In this document: positions 1 to 9,442 of the stretch, in pieces
Position numbering within the stretch: position 1 is the first letter of the stretch
How the letters are laid out: each line of letters starts with the position of its first letter
Assembly (NCBI RefSeq): GCF_014303735.1
Contig: NZ_CP060296.1
Span: forward strand, 631,501-695,500
From: Variovorax sp. PAMC28562
GTDB taxonomy: Bacteria; Pseudomonadota; Gammaproteobacteria; Burkholderiales; Burkholderiaceae_C
Length of the DNA: 64,000 bases
Reading direction: 5' to 3'
The notes under the pieces: model-generated
Seen by the model: only the letters and a program-made list of their open reading frames with translations
The model's database searches: none
Told to the model about the DNA's origin: nothing
Position numbers and translations under genes: made by a program

Positions 1-65
1 CGCAGGTCGAGACCGTCGATGGTCTCGCCCATGCTGACCGCCAGCGAAAGATGCTCGGCTTTCAC
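1..65 (-). CDS. 5' end of the next T6SS operon gene (partial)
   Basis: Only the first 21 codons are inside the window. A GTG at 65 overlaps the stop codon of the DUF2169 gene (GTGA), the same coupling used elsewhere in this operon. The visible protein ends in a GETIDGLDLR segment, whose 'I-D-G-L-D-L' spacing resembles the entry to a pentapeptide-repeat domain. A second pentapeptide protein after a DUF2169 gene is therefore plausible, but the function cannot be established from so short a piece. Confidence 0.4.
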   Translation of the reverse strand, partial: MKAEHLSLAVSMGETIDGLDL

Positions 66-2671
66 AGTGGATGCGCGGCCGCGTGCCGTGCCTGTTGTTC
101 GGCCGTGAGACGCGGCCAGCTGCGCACGCGCTCGAGCAATGCGCCGTCGAAGCGGACATCGGCATCGAGTCGGGCGCGCGAGATGTCGGCTCCAAAGAGG
201 TTGGCGTCGCGCAGGTCAGCGCCGCGCAGGTCGGCGTGCTGCAGCATCGCGTCCTTGAAATTGACGCCCGCCAGGCGAGCGCGTGTGAACACGGCCTTGC
301 GCAGCAACGCGCCCTCGGCGCTGGCCAGCCGCGCGTCGCAGCCGGAGAGGCGGGCCGAGCCGAAGTTGGCGCCGGCCAGCCGGGCCTTGACCAGTGACGC
401 ATCTCGCAGGTCGACCTCGCCGAAGTTGGCTGCGAGCAGGCTGGCATGCGACAGGTCGGCGCCGACCAGCGAGCAGTCTTTGGTGAACACCGCGCCGTCG
501 AGTTGCGCGCCCGCCAGCCGCACACCATCGAGGCGGCAACTGACGAAGCTCGCGCCCGGCAACCGCGCACCACGAAGGTCCACGCCGCTGAGGTTGCACT
601 CGACGAGGGTCGCGCCCGCCAGGTTGGCTTCGCCGGCCTGCAGCCCCTGCATGTCGAGCTTGTAGAACAGATTGCCCGCGGCTTCGACGCCGGTCCAGTC
701 GGCGTGGCCCCACGACGTGTTCAGCAGGTTGGCGTTGACGATGACGGCCCGGCGCAAGTGCGTGTCGGCCAGCGCGCAATGCATCAACACGGCACCTGCC
801 AGTTGCGCCTGGTCGAGTACCGCGCCGGCCAAGCGCGCGCGGCCCAGGTTGGCGTAGCTGAAGTCGGTGCCGACCGCCAGCATGCGCTGCAGATCGGCAT
901 GCGCCAGCACCGCCCGCGTGAAGTTGGCGCCCGACACATTGGCGCCTTGCAGGTTCGCGCTCTCCAACCACGCATCGGTGAAGTCGACATTTCGCAGATC
1001 GAGGGTCGACAGGTCTGCTCCCGTCAGGTCGATGCCCGGAAAACTCCGCAGCCCGCGCGCCAGCATCCACTGCATCAACCCGCGACCGCGTGCCGCCACT
1101 TCGCCCTGCTGCGGATACGCGGGCGGCTGCAGATGCGCCGCCTGCAGGTAGCCGAGTCGCTCGGCGCCTTCGCGCTGCGCCAGCTTCTGCGCCACCGGCC
1201 GCCGGTCGAACACCAGGCCCGCCGCACGCTGTGCGTCGAGTTCCGCCAGATGCGCTTCCGCGTTGTAGTCGGGCGGTCCGCGGTGCACCAGCTTTGCCAT
1301 GTCGATCTTGCCGGCCTCTTCGAGATCGAGCACGCGCTGAAGCTGGTCGGCCATGTCGCTGATCGCGGCCCACTGCTGCGCCTGGGCTTCTTCCTGCTTC
1401 GCCTTGAGATAGGCCGGCAGCTCGCCCATGCTGCGCTTGGGTTCGGGCGGCGGCAGGGTGAATGCAAGCGCGCCCGGGTCTTTGCCTTCGGCGGCCATCT
1501 TCTCGCGCGCGACGGCGATGTCCACCTCGGCACGGCGACGCTGCGCTGCGCCCTGCAAGCCTTCCATCGCAAAGGCCTGCTCGGCCTCGGCGGCTTCGGG
1601 GTCGGCGGTGTCGATGCCCTCGGGCAGCAGGTCGGCATCGTTCAGTGCTTCGAGGCCACCGTGCTTCGGGTCGGCGCGCCGGGCCAGCACGTCGACGTAG
1701 TGCGCATCGGTCTTCGGCTGGCCGATGCGCTCGACCGCGCCCAGCAATTGAAGGATGTCGGCACCGTCGTCCTCCGCGCATTCGGCCATGCCGTGGAACA
1801 CCAGCACCATGCGCTCGGCATGCGGAAAGAACCAAGCCGTGGTCAGGCGCATCGGCACCTCGCGCAGCTTGGTGGCACCGCTGTCCGCATAGTTGACGAA
1901 GGTGCGCACGCGCAGGCCCGGCAACCGGCCTTCGATCCGACGCTGGACCGGGTGCAGGTTGTCGAGCGCAAACGGTTCGTCGCCGCGCAACGGCGCATCG
2001 AACCACTGGTCGCTCGGGGCCATGTTGAAGTGCTTCCAATCGAGGTCCGGCGGAAAGCCCGGCGCATGGGCCTTGAGGTAGTCGGCGTCGTAGGTGCCAC
2101 GGTAGGCGAGCCGCTGCGGGTGCAAGGTTTCGAGCGGACCGTAGCCGGCCGGCACCACCTCGGACTGCGGCGACAACATGCGCGACCCCGGCAGTTCGAT
2201 GTTGGGCAGCATGCGCACGCCGTTGACGGCCTGGCGGCCTTTGCCGAGCGGGTTCAACGCGTAGTCGGCACCGCCATAGGCGTTGTGCCAGCCCAGCGCG
2301 ATGCGCTCGGGCGCTGCGGCCACGGCGCGCGGCCGGTCGCCATCCCACCAGCGTTCGCCGAACGCCAGCAGCGTTTTCTCGACATGCCCGACGCGCACGC
2401 GCACCGCGCAGCCCGCGGCCTCCGACGGCTGCGGATAGGCATGGCCGTGCACCAGAAACTCGGGCGTGAGCTTGGCCACGCCTTCGTCGAGCAGCGGCAG
2501 CGCCATCTCGCGCGCTACAAAATTCCAGAGCGACTGCTCGCCCCACAAACGGCCGGCGCTGCCCTGAACGAAAGGCACGTGCAGATAGTGCGTGACGCAC
2601 ATGCCGTAGCGTTTTCGGTATTCGATCGCGCGGCTCGAAAACCCAAGCGACATGGGCTTGCAGACCTGCAT
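62..2671 (-). CDS. DUF2169 T6SS adaptor fused to a pentapeptide-repeat domain
   Basis: 869 residues. The N-terminal ~330 residues match the DUF2169 family (early GEQSLWNF and GWHNAYGGADY segments). Members of this family act as adaptors or chaperones that load toxic effectors onto VgrG or PAAR. A middle linker is rich in Ala, Glu and Gln and probably helical. Roughly residues 545-850 are a long run of pentapeptide repeats of the A(D/N)Lxx type (for example LRGADLRDANLFGADIS), predicted to form a right-handed quadrilateral beta-helix. The ATG at 2671 overlaps the vgrG stop (ATGA), so the two are translationally coupled, which supports a VgrG-loading role. The effector it would serve is not in the window and may lie beyond the left edge. 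The DUF2169 call is firm; the purpose of the repeat domain is unknown. Confidence 0.85.
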   Translation of the reverse strand: MQVCKPMSLGFSSRAIEYRKRYGMCVTHYLHVPFVQGSAGRLWGEQSLWNFVAREMALPLLDEGVAKLTPEFLVHGHAYPQPSEAAGCAVRVRVGHVEKTLLAFGERWWDGDRPRAVAAAPERIALGWHNAYGGADYALNPLGKGRQAVNGVRMLPNIELPGSRMLSPQSEVVPAGYGPLETLHPQRLAYRGTYDADYLKAHAPGFPPDLDWKHFNMAPSDQWFDAPLRGDEPFALDNLHPVQRRIEGRLPGLRVRTFVNYADSGATKLREVPMRLTTAWFFPHAERMVLVFHGMAECAEDDGADILQLLGAVERIGQPKTDAHYVDVLARRADPKHGGLEALNDADLLPEGIDTADPEAAEAEQAFAMEGLQGAAQRRRAEVDIAVAREKMAAEGKDPGALAFTLPPPEPKRSMGELPAYLKAKQEEAQAQQWAAISDMADQLQRVLDLEEAGKIDMAKLVHRGPPDYNAEAHLAELDAQRAAGLVFDRRPVAQKLAQREGAERLGYLQAAHLQPPAYPQQGEVAARGRGLMQWMLARGLRSFPGIDLTGADLSTLDLRNVDFTDAWLESANLQGANVSGANFTRAVLAHADLQRMLAVGTDFSYANLGRARLAGAVLDQAQLAGAVLMHCALADTHLRRAVIVNANLLNTSWGHADWTGVEAAGNLFYKLDMQGLQAGEANLAGATLVECNLSGVDLRGARLPGASFVSCRLDGVRLAGAQLDGAVFTKDCSLVGADLSHASLLAANFGEVDLRDASLVKARLAGANFGSARLSGCDARLASAEGALLRKAVFTRARLAGVNFKDAMLQHADLRGADLRDANLFGADISRARLDADVRFDGALLERVRSWPRLTAEQQARHAAAHPL

Positions 2672-5589
2672 CAGCCGCCCGCCGGCGCGGAGCCGCCGCC
2701 TTTGTTGTCGGGCGGGCTCGGCGTCTTGGTCGCGGGCGGTGCAGGAGGCATCGCGGCGTCCCAGGCTTTGTCAGCCGCCTTGCCGACCGCCTCGCCTGCC
2801 TTGTCGGCCACATTCGCCACTGATGGCGCCGCACCGGGCACATACTTGCCCCCCAATTGCGAGCCGACTCCGCCGCCAGCCACAGCGCCCGCCGGCCCGC
2901 CGAGCACGCCGCCCACCACCGCACCGACGCCTGCACCGACAGCGGTGCCGAGTTGCCGCTGACGCCGGTCGGCGCTGGCGGCCAGGCTGTTGAGCTTGCC
3001 CTGGAGTTCGGGCAGCTCGGGGATTTCGCTTGCTGTCTGGCGCAGTGCCGCGGCCGCGTCGGCGTACTGCTTCATGGTCGCGGCCGAGTCGGCGACGCCC
3101 AGCACGCCCGCCACCAGGCCGCCCAGCGCGCCGACCACCGCTGCCCCGGCCGCACCACCGGCGCCGGCGCCCGGCTGAATGATCTTGACGGCGGTGCACT
3201 CGATGTCGGCCGGCGTGTTGGTGAGATCGAGCGCCGCCACGTTGTGCATCTGCAGCGCGGCGCAGTTCTCCATCTGGATGGCGAGCGCGTTGGCGATGCT
3301 CATGCCCAGAAAGTTGTTCATCTGCAGACCCATGAACGTGCTGCGCGCCATGCCCATGTTGGCTTCGCTCGACGAGCCGATGTAGCCACTCGAGTTGGAA
3401 CCCATCACCGTCGTGTTGGACCCCATCGAGGTCGCATTGATGTTGCCGAAGGCCATCAGGTCCACGTCGGCCGCGGCCACCAGTTTGATGCCAGCGTTGG
3501 ATGCGACCAGATGCGCACCGCTGGTGATGTCCTTGCGGCCGGCTTGCGAGGTGAACGACATGTCGCCTTTGGTGCCGACCGCCAGTGAAGCGGCAGTCAC
3601 GCTGACGGCGCCCGAGGTGAGCGCCAGCGACGCCGAGAACTGCGTCATGGCGCCGGTCACGTTCAGGTTGTAGGTCTGGCCGACGATCATGTCGACCTTG
3701 CCGCCGACCTGGTTGAACTGCCCCGTCAGGCCGACGATGTTTTCCTGGTACTTGCCGATGTTGTTGTACTGCGCCAGCGTCACGTTGGTGTACTGGTCCT
3801 TGTGGACGATGTTGCGCTGGTCCTTGTCGACCTCGCGCTTTTCGAAACCGATGGTGTGCACCGTGCGGTCGTTCTCGACCCTGATGCTCTGGTCGTGCCC
3901 CACGCTGGTCGAGTCGTCGGCCTCGACCGAGGTCGACATGTTGCGCTCGGCATGGATGTTGACGAGCTCCTCGCCCTTCTTGTCCTCGAACATCAACTCG
4001 TTGTAGTTGTTGCTGTTGCCACCCGGCGTCGACCGCGTCTTGAAACCGCTTTGCGTCGGCGAGTCGTACGGGATCGGCTGCTTGTCGTTGTAGACACGGC
4101 CGACGACGATGGGCCGGTCCGGGTCGCCGTTCAGGAAGTCGACGATCACTTCCTGCCCGATGCGCGGCATGAAGTACCCGCCCCACGAAGTGCCCGCCAT
4201 CGGTTGCGACACGCGCACCCAGCAGGTCGATTTCTCGTTGCTTTCGTCGTAGCGATCCCAGTGAAAGTGCACCTTGACGCGGCCGAGCTGGTCGACGTGC
4301 AGTTCATCGCCCTTGGGGCCGACCACGATGGCCGACTGCGGCCCTGGCATCGTCACGCGCGGCGTGATGCGGCGCGGCCTGAAGGGCATGTCGGCCGGCA
4401 GCACGGTGATCAAAAACGACTGGGTGCCGCGCTCCGGAATGCGCAACGCCGGATGTCCGTCGATCAACTCCTTCAGCAAGCCGGCGATGTCGTTGTTCGA
4501 CGGATCTTCGGTCACCATCGCGAGCAGCACGGAGCCGATGCGGTGCGCGTTGCCATCGGTGGCGCTCATGCCTTCGTAGCCGGCATGCGTGACCACGAAG
4601 TCACAACCGCCGATCAGGTATTCGCCGTCGCTCGAACCATCGGGCGAGCCGGTGAACTTGAAGGTACGGCCAACCGCTACATCGGGCCAGCTCGTGATAG
4701 CCCAGTGCCGGTCGCGCCGCGCGATCTGTTCTTCACCGCGGATCTTCGCGGTGTTGTCGGCATCGTCGGGGGTGAAGTAGCCACCGGGAAACTCGAACTC
4801 CTCGAAGTCCGCCAACTGGTGATCGTCCGAGGTGTCGCGCTTGGCGCCGAGCCGCTTGCCGATGGCCTTGAAGTCACTGTCGCGCGTGTCGTACTTGCCG
4901 CTTTCGAAACTGCGGGCGCTGACCCAGCGGCTGATCTCTTCGAAGCGCGAGTCGTTGGCGCCGAAGCTCACGTACGGCAGCGTCTGCTTCACAGGCAACG
5001 GTTCATGAGCGATCTCGCTGGCGTCCGACAGGTGCATCGTGCCCGGCGCATCGTGTGCGTCGTACCAGTAGTAGATGCCTTCGTCTTCGAGCAGCCGCGA
5101 GATGAAGTGAAAGTCGGTTTCCATATGCTGCACGCTGTAGCGGCGCTGCAAGTGGTTGCCGATCACGTTCTGGGTCTCGACCTTCTTGAAGCGCTTGATC
5201 GGGCTGTCTTCGAGCACCGCATCCATCACCTCCAGCACCTTCTTCTCCTGCAGGATGCGGGAGTTGGTGCGCTTGGTCAGCAGCCAGAACCACGAGCGCA
5301 GCACGATGCGGTACGAGGCATAGCGACCAGCCCGTTCCGCCCGCATGAAGCGCACGGCGTGGCCCTGGCAATGACGCTGGTGCTTGCCGCCGTCGGCGTC
5401 GAAGAAATCGAGCACCACATCGAAGGCCCGGCCGAGGATGTCCTTGCCGTCGATCTGATCGTTCCTGGACAGCACCACGAGCTCGTAGATCGAAGGATTC
5501 GACAGGCTCTCATGGCCCACCAAGGTCCAGAACATCAAGTCGTCGACCGCCGGCGAATCGCTCTTGATGTGAAACAGTTCTTCGGCCAT
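2671..5589 (-). CDS. tssI: T6SS spike protein VgrG (TssI) with glycine-zipper C-terminal extension
   Basis: 972 residues. VgrG forms the trimeric spike on the Hcp tube and carries effectors out of the cell. The N-terminal ~400 residues are the gp27-like base (YSVQHMETDFHFISRLLEDE is a typical VgrG stretch). An OB-fold/gp5 region follows (DQLGRVKVHFHWDR, then SWGGYFMPRIGQEVIVDF). After it comes a repetitive Thr/Asn/Ser-rich beta-helix needle. The last ~150 residues depart from the core: two glycine/alanine-rich zipper stretches (near GGLVAGVLG and GVGAVVGGVLGGPAGAVAGG) flank a helical segment, and a Pro/Lys-rich tail ends the protein. The extension could be a membrane-active effector or a docking tail for the DUF2169 protein encoded directly downstream. 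The ATG at 5589 lies 36 nt after tssH. Confidence 0.95.
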   Translation of the reverse strand: MAEELFHIKSDSPAVDDLMFWTLVGHESLSNPSIYELVVLSRNDQIDGKDILGRAFDVVLDFFDADGGKHQRHCQGHAVRFMRAERAGRYASYRIVLRSWFWLLTKRTNSRILQEKKVLEVMDAVLEDSPIKRFKKVETQNVIGNHLQRRYSVQHMETDFHFISRLLEDEGIYYWYDAHDAPGTMHLSDASEIAHEPLPVKQTLPYVSFGANDSRFEEISRWVSARSFESGKYDTRDSDFKAIGKRLGAKRDTSDDHQLADFEEFEFPGGYFTPDDADNTAKIRGEEQIARRDRHWAITSWPDVAVGRTFKFTGSPDGSSDGEYLIGGCDFVVTHAGYEGMSATDGNAHRIGSVLLAMVTEDPSNNDIAGLLKELIDGHPALRIPERGTQSFLITVLPADMPFRPRRITPRVTMPGPQSAIVVGPKGDELHVDQLGRVKVHFHWDRYDESNEKSTCWVRVSQPMAGTSWGGYFMPRIGQEVIVDFLNGDPDRPIVVGRVYNDKQPIPYDSPTQSGFKTRSTPGGNSNNYNELMFEDKKGEELVNIHAERNMSTSVEADDSTSVGHDQSIRVENDRTVHTIGFEKREVDKDQRNIVHKDQYTNVTLAQYNNIGKYQENIVGLTGQFNQVGGKVDMIVGQTYNLNVTGAMTQFSASLALTSGAVSVTAASLAVGTKGDMSFTSQAGRKDITSGAHLVASNAGIKLVAAADVDLMAFGNINATSMGSNTTVMGSNSSGYIGSSSEANMGMARSTFMGLQMNNFLGMSIANALAIQMENCAALQMHNVAALDLTNTPADIECTAVKIIQPGAGAGGAAGAAVVGALGGLVAGVLGVADSAATMKQYADAAAALRQTASEIPELPELQGKLNSLAASADRRQRQLGTAVGAGVGAVVGGVLGGPAGAVAGGGVGSQLGGKYVPGAAPSVANVADKAGEAVGKAADKAWDAAMPPAPPATKTPSPPDNKGGGSAPAGG

Positions 5590-5625
5590 GTCGCAGATCT
5601 TTCGTGGGCTTGCCGTCGTGTTCGT

Positions 5626-8343
5626 CTAGTCGAACGCGTAGGTGAAGTCGGCGTCTTTCACATCGAGCGCGACGCGCTTGATCTCGCCGCCCGAGGCCAG
5701 CCGCTGCAGGTACTCGACCGAGATGGTCGGCAGCACCGTGTTGGTCAGGATGGCGTCGATGGCACGGCCGCCCGACTCCACGTCGTTGCAGCGCGCCACC
5801 ACCTGCTTGACCACCGCTTCGGTGTATTCGAACGGAATGCCGTGGTTGGCCGCGACGCGCTTCTGGATACGGCCGAGTTGCAGTCGTACGATCATCGCCA
5901 TCATCTCGGGCGACAGCGGGTAGTACGGAATCGTCACGATGCGGCCGAGCAGCGCGGGCGGAAAGATCTTCATCAGCGGCGCCTTGAGCGCCTCGTTCAG
6001 CGCCACCGGATCGGGCAGCAGCTCCGGGTCGCGGCACATGCTCATGACCAGCTCGCTGCCGGCGTTGGTGGTGAGCAGGATGATCGTGTTCTTGAAGTCG
6101 ATCATGCGGCCCTCGCCGTCTTCCATCCAGCCCTTGTCGAAGACCTGGAAGAAGATCTCGTGCACGTCCGGGTGCGCCTTCTCGACCTCGTCGAGCAGCA
6201 CCACCGAGTAAGGCCGGCGTCGCACCGCTTCCGTCAATATGCCGCCCTCGCCGTAGCCCACGTAGCCGGGCGGCGCACCCTTGAGCGTGGACACGGTGTG
6301 CGCCTCCTGGAACTCGCTCATGTTGATGGTGATGATGTTCTGCTCACCGCCGTACAGCGCCTCGGCCAGAGCAAGTGCGGTCTCCGTCTTGCCGACGCCG
6401 GAGGTGCCGCACAACATGAATACGCCGATCGGCTTGCCGGGGTTGTCGAGTCGTGCACGCGAGGTCTGGATGCGGCGCGCGATCATCTCGAGGCCATGCT
6501 TCTGGCCGATGACGCGCTTGTTCAGCGTGTCCGCCAATTCCAGCACCGCCTGCACTTCGTTTTTCACCATGCGGCCGACAGGAATGCCGGTCCAGTCGGC
6601 GACGACAGAGGCCACGGCCTGCTCGTCGACCGAAGGAAGGATGAGTGGGGACTCGCCCTGGACGGTGGCGATCCTGGCCTGCAGCTCGTGCAGTTCCGCA
6701 AGCAGCGCCGCGCGGTCGGGCGCAGTGGCTGCCTCGACGATGGACGGCGTCGCGCCCTCCACCGGCACATCGACCGCCTCACCCGCTTTGCGCAGTTGCG
6801 CGCGCAGTTCGAGCAACCGATCGATCAAGCCCTTCTCTTCCTGCCAGCGCGCGTTGAGCTTTTCAAGCTGCTCGTTCGACTCGACCAGCGACCCGCCCAC
6901 CGCCGCCGCCCGCTTGGTCACATCGATGCCGATCGTCTCCTCACGTCCGATGATTTCCTGCTCGACCTTGAGTCCTTCGATGCGGCGCAAACAGTCTTCG
7001 ACTTCCGGCGGCGTCGCGTGTTGACTCACGGCAACCCGCGCACAAGCCGTGTCGAGCAGGCTCACCGCCTTGTCCGGCAATTGGCGAGCCGGTATGTACC
7101 GATGCGACAGCTTCACTGCAGCCTCTATCGCTTCGTCCAGCAGCTGAACGCGATGGTGTTTTTCAAGCACGCTGGCCACGCCGCGCAGCATCAGGATGGC
7201 CTTGACCTCGTCCGGCTCCGGCACCTGCACGACCTGAAAGCGCCGCGTCAGCGCCGGGTCCTTTTCGATGTACTTCTTGTACTCGGCCCAGGTCGTCGCG
7301 CCGATGGTGCGCAGGTTGCCGCGCGCCAATGCCGGCTTCAGAAGGTTGGCTGCATCGCCCGTGCCGGCCGCGCCACCGGCACCGACCAGCGTGTGGATTT
7401 CGTCGATGAAAAGGATGATCGGCGTCGGCGAGCTTTGCACTTCATCGATGACTTGCCGCAGACGCTGTTCGAACTCGCCCTTCATGCTGGCGCCAGCCTG
7501 CAGCAAGCCGATGTCGAGGGTGAGCAGCTTCACGTCCTTGAGTTGCGGCGGCACATCGCCACGCGCGAGGCGCTGCGCGAAGCCCTCGACCACCGCCGTC
7601 TTGCCGACGCCGGCCTCGCCGGTGAGCAACGGGTTGTTCTGGCGCCGGCGCATCAGGATGTCGACGATCTGGCGGATCTCTTCGTCGCGTCCGGTGACCG
7701 GGTCGATCTCGCCCTTCTTCGCTTTTTCCGTAAGGTCGACAGCGAACTTCTTCAGCGCATCGCCCTTGCCCATCGCTGCCGGCGCCATGGCGCCGGCGTC
7801 TGCGCCCGGTGTCCCAACGCCTCCCCCTGACGCCAAGCCGGTGCCGTCTTGCGCACGCATCTGCGACTCGGGCGACGGGTCGCAAATCTTGACGAAGTTG
7901 TCGGCCAGGTCTTCGACCTTGACGCGCTCGAACTGCTTCGACAGATTGAACAGCGGGTTGCGCAGGCTCTGCGTCTTCAGCATGCCGATCAGGATGTAGC
8001 CGGTGCGCACTTGCGCCTCGCCGAACTGCAGCGTGGCGTAGGTCCAGGCGCGCTCGATCGCGTTCTCGATGTGTGGAGAGAAATCGCTGATGGCCGTAGC
8101 ACCGCGCGGCAGCCGGTCGAGTGCTGCGGTCATGTCTTTCGCGATGACCGAGATGTCGAGCCCATAGTGCTGGATGACGCGATGCAGGTCGGAGTCTTGC
8201 GCCTGCAGCAACTGCGCGAACCAGTGCTCCAGCTCGACGTACGGATTCCCGCGCATCTTGCAGAACACCGTGGCGCCTTCGATGGCTTTGTAGGCCAGCG
8301 AGTTGAGCTTGCCGAACAAGGCGGTGCGGCTGATTTCACTCAT
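5626..8343 (-). CDS. tssH: T6SS AAA+ ATPase ClpV (TssH)
   Basis: 905 residues, normal for ClpV. This ClpB-like hexameric unfoldase disassembles the contracted TssB/TssC sheath so its subunits can be reused. The N-terminal ~160 residues form the double Clp-N domain that recognises the sheath. The first AAA domain has Walker A GEAGVGKTA and Walker B ILFIDEIHTL. A coiled M-domain follows, and the second AAA domain has GTSGVGKTE and VVLLDEVEKAHPDV. The ATG at 8343 was chosen because ALFGKLNSLAYKAIEGA is the usual ClpV start; in-frame codons further upstream run into tssG. The gap to tssG is 19 nt. The sheath genes it would act on are not in the window. Confidence 0.96.
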   Translation of the reverse strand: MSEISRTALFGKLNSLAYKAIEGATVFCKMRGNPYVELEHWFAQLLQAQDSDLHRVIQHYGLDISVIAKDMTAALDRLPRGATAISDFSPHIENAIERAWTYATLQFGEAQVRTGYILIGMLKTQSLRNPLFNLSKQFERVKVEDLADNFVKICDPSPESQMRAQDGTGLASGGGVGTPGADAGAMAPAAMGKGDALKKFAVDLTEKAKKGEIDPVTGRDEEIRQIVDILMRRRQNNPLLTGEAGVGKTAVVEGFAQRLARGDVPPQLKDVKLLTLDIGLLQAGASMKGEFEQRLRQVIDEVQSSPTPIILFIDEIHTLVGAGGAAGTGDAANLLKPALARGNLRTIGATTWAEYKKYIEKDPALTRRFQVVQVPEPDEVKAILMLRGVASVLEKHHRVQLLDEAIEAAVKLSHRYIPARQLPDKAVSLLDTACARVAVSQHATPPEVEDCLRRIEGLKVEQEIIGREETIGIDVTKRAAAVGGSLVESNEQLEKLNARWQEEKGLIDRLLELRAQLRKAGEAVDVPVEGATPSIVEAATAPDRAALLAELHELQARIATVQGESPLILPSVDEQAVASVVADWTGIPVGRMVKNEVQAVLELADTLNKRVIGQKHGLEMIARRIQTSRARLDNPGKPIGVFMLCGTSGVGKTETALALAEALYGGEQNIITINMSEFQEAHTVSTLKGAPPGYVGYGEGGILTEAVRRRPYSVVLLDEVEKAHPDVHEIFFQVFDKGWMEDGEGRMIDFKNTIILLTTNAGSELVMSMCRDPELLPDPVALNEALKAPLMKIFPPALLGRIVTIPYYPLSPEMMAMIVRLQLGRIQKRVAANHGIPFEYTEAVVKQVVARCNDVESGGRAIDAILTNTVLPTISVEYLQRLASGGEIKRVALDVKDADFTYAFD

Positions 8344-8362
8344 TGCATTTCTCCGTATGTGA

Positions 8363-9442
8363 TCAAGACGAACCGCGGGCCATGGTTTCAAAAGAACGCA
8401 CCGAACGATGCGAAACCAGCTCGCCCGCATCGCGCCGGACGCGCACGTCGGCCGCATCGCGAGTGCGAGGGCGCTGCCCGAGCCAGCTGACCCAACCGAG
8501 GCGCGGCGCGTTGCCGCCCAGCGTCTGGCCGAGCCGCGTCGCCGGCACTTCTTGTTGCTCGAGCACGAGCTCGGCATCCCACTCGAGTTCGTCGCCGAGC
8601 AACTGCTGCATCCAGCGCTGCAGTTCGGGGCGCGCCGGGCCGATCGGCAGGAAAAGGCGGTACTGATGGAGCGACAGCGGACCAAGATGCAGCCGCACCC
8701 GATGCTGCCGGTCCCACGCGCGCTGTCCCAGCATTGCGCCCATGCCCATCGAGCGCGAAGCATCACCGCGACCGAGCCGTGTGAGCTCGCCGGGCGGCAA
8801 CGCCATCCAGTGGCCTACCCATCGCTCGAGCCGAACCGGCACGCCGAAGTAGCTGCACAACACCGCCTCGACCGACTCTGCGTTGTGCACGCGACGCGTG
8901 AGCCAACCCGCGAAGTGCAGTCGCGCGTCGTCATGGATTTCGTCGCGGTCATTGCGCGCCGCGGTGCCGGCACCGACCAGTGCGCCGACCTGCAATCGAA
9001 ACGCGTCTTCGCCCGGTCGATCGAGCGCCACGGCCGGCCGCGACGAGGCCCACGCGCGGTAGAAGTGCAACGAGAAACGGTGCGCGAAAGTGTCGAGGAA
9101 CGCGACCCATGTCGGATCGCCGTGGTTGATGAAGCGCTCGCGAATGAAGTCGCTCAGGTGCACCGGCAACGGGCCGTTGGGTCCGAGGTAGCCGAAGAAG
9201 TGCTGGCGCAGGCGCGGCGGCGAGACATCGGTCGCGGCTTCGAATCGACTGAAGCTGGCGGGCGCGAACGACAGCGACGGCTCTTGCCCGACGCGCACCG
9301 GCTCGGCACTCGGCAGCAACGCACGACCCCAGCGCGGACTGCTCTTTGCCACCGATTCCAGGCGACGCATCAACGCGAAGTAGTCGTAGGCCCACGGCTC
9401 GTGCGACACCGAATGCAGGTGCGCACCGACCCGTGAGTTCAC
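8363..9442 (-). CDS. tssG: T6SS baseplate protein TssG
   Basis: 359 residues, the usual TssG (ImpH/VasB) size. TssG and two TssF form a wedge component of the phage-like baseplate. Family hallmarks are the opening YDYFALMRRLE, the middle FFGYLGPNGPLPVHLSDF with the 'LGxNGPLP' signature, and a C-terminal gp53-like fold ending in arginine-rich sequence. The chosen start is a GTG at 9442 that overlaps the tssF stop (GTGA). The reading frame stays open further upstream, but only through tssF coding sequence. Start confidence is moderate; the family call is firm. Confidence 0.93.
   Translation of the reverse strand: MNSRVGAHLHSVSHEPWAYDYFALMRRLESVAKSSPRWGRALLPSAEPVRVGQEPSLSFAPASFSRFEAATDVSPPRLRQHFFGYLGPNGPLPVHLSDFIRERFINHGDPTWVAFLDTFAHRFSLHFYRAWASSRPAVALDRPGEDAFRLQVGALVGAGTAARNDRDEIHDDARLHFAGWLTRRVHNAESVEAVLCSYFGVPVRLERWVGHWMALPPGELTRLGRGDASRSMGMGAMLGQRAWDRQHRVRLHLGPLSLHQYRLFLPIGPARPELQRWMQQLLGDELEWDAELVLEQQEVPATRLGQTLGGNAPRLGWVSWLGQRPRTRDAADVRVRRDAGELVSHRSVRSFETMARGSS

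Noticed and set aside
446..2962. Plus-strand open frame opposite the DUF2169 gene
   Set aside because: Antisense of a clear DUF2169/pentapeptide protein; amino-acid composition is typical of a shadow frame.
3802..7830. Very long plus-strand open frame (over 1300 codons) opposite vgrG and tssH
   Set aside because: It is the high-GC antisense shadow of two genes whose minus-strand products match VgrG and ClpV along their full length; its own product is Arg/His-rich and unlike any known family.
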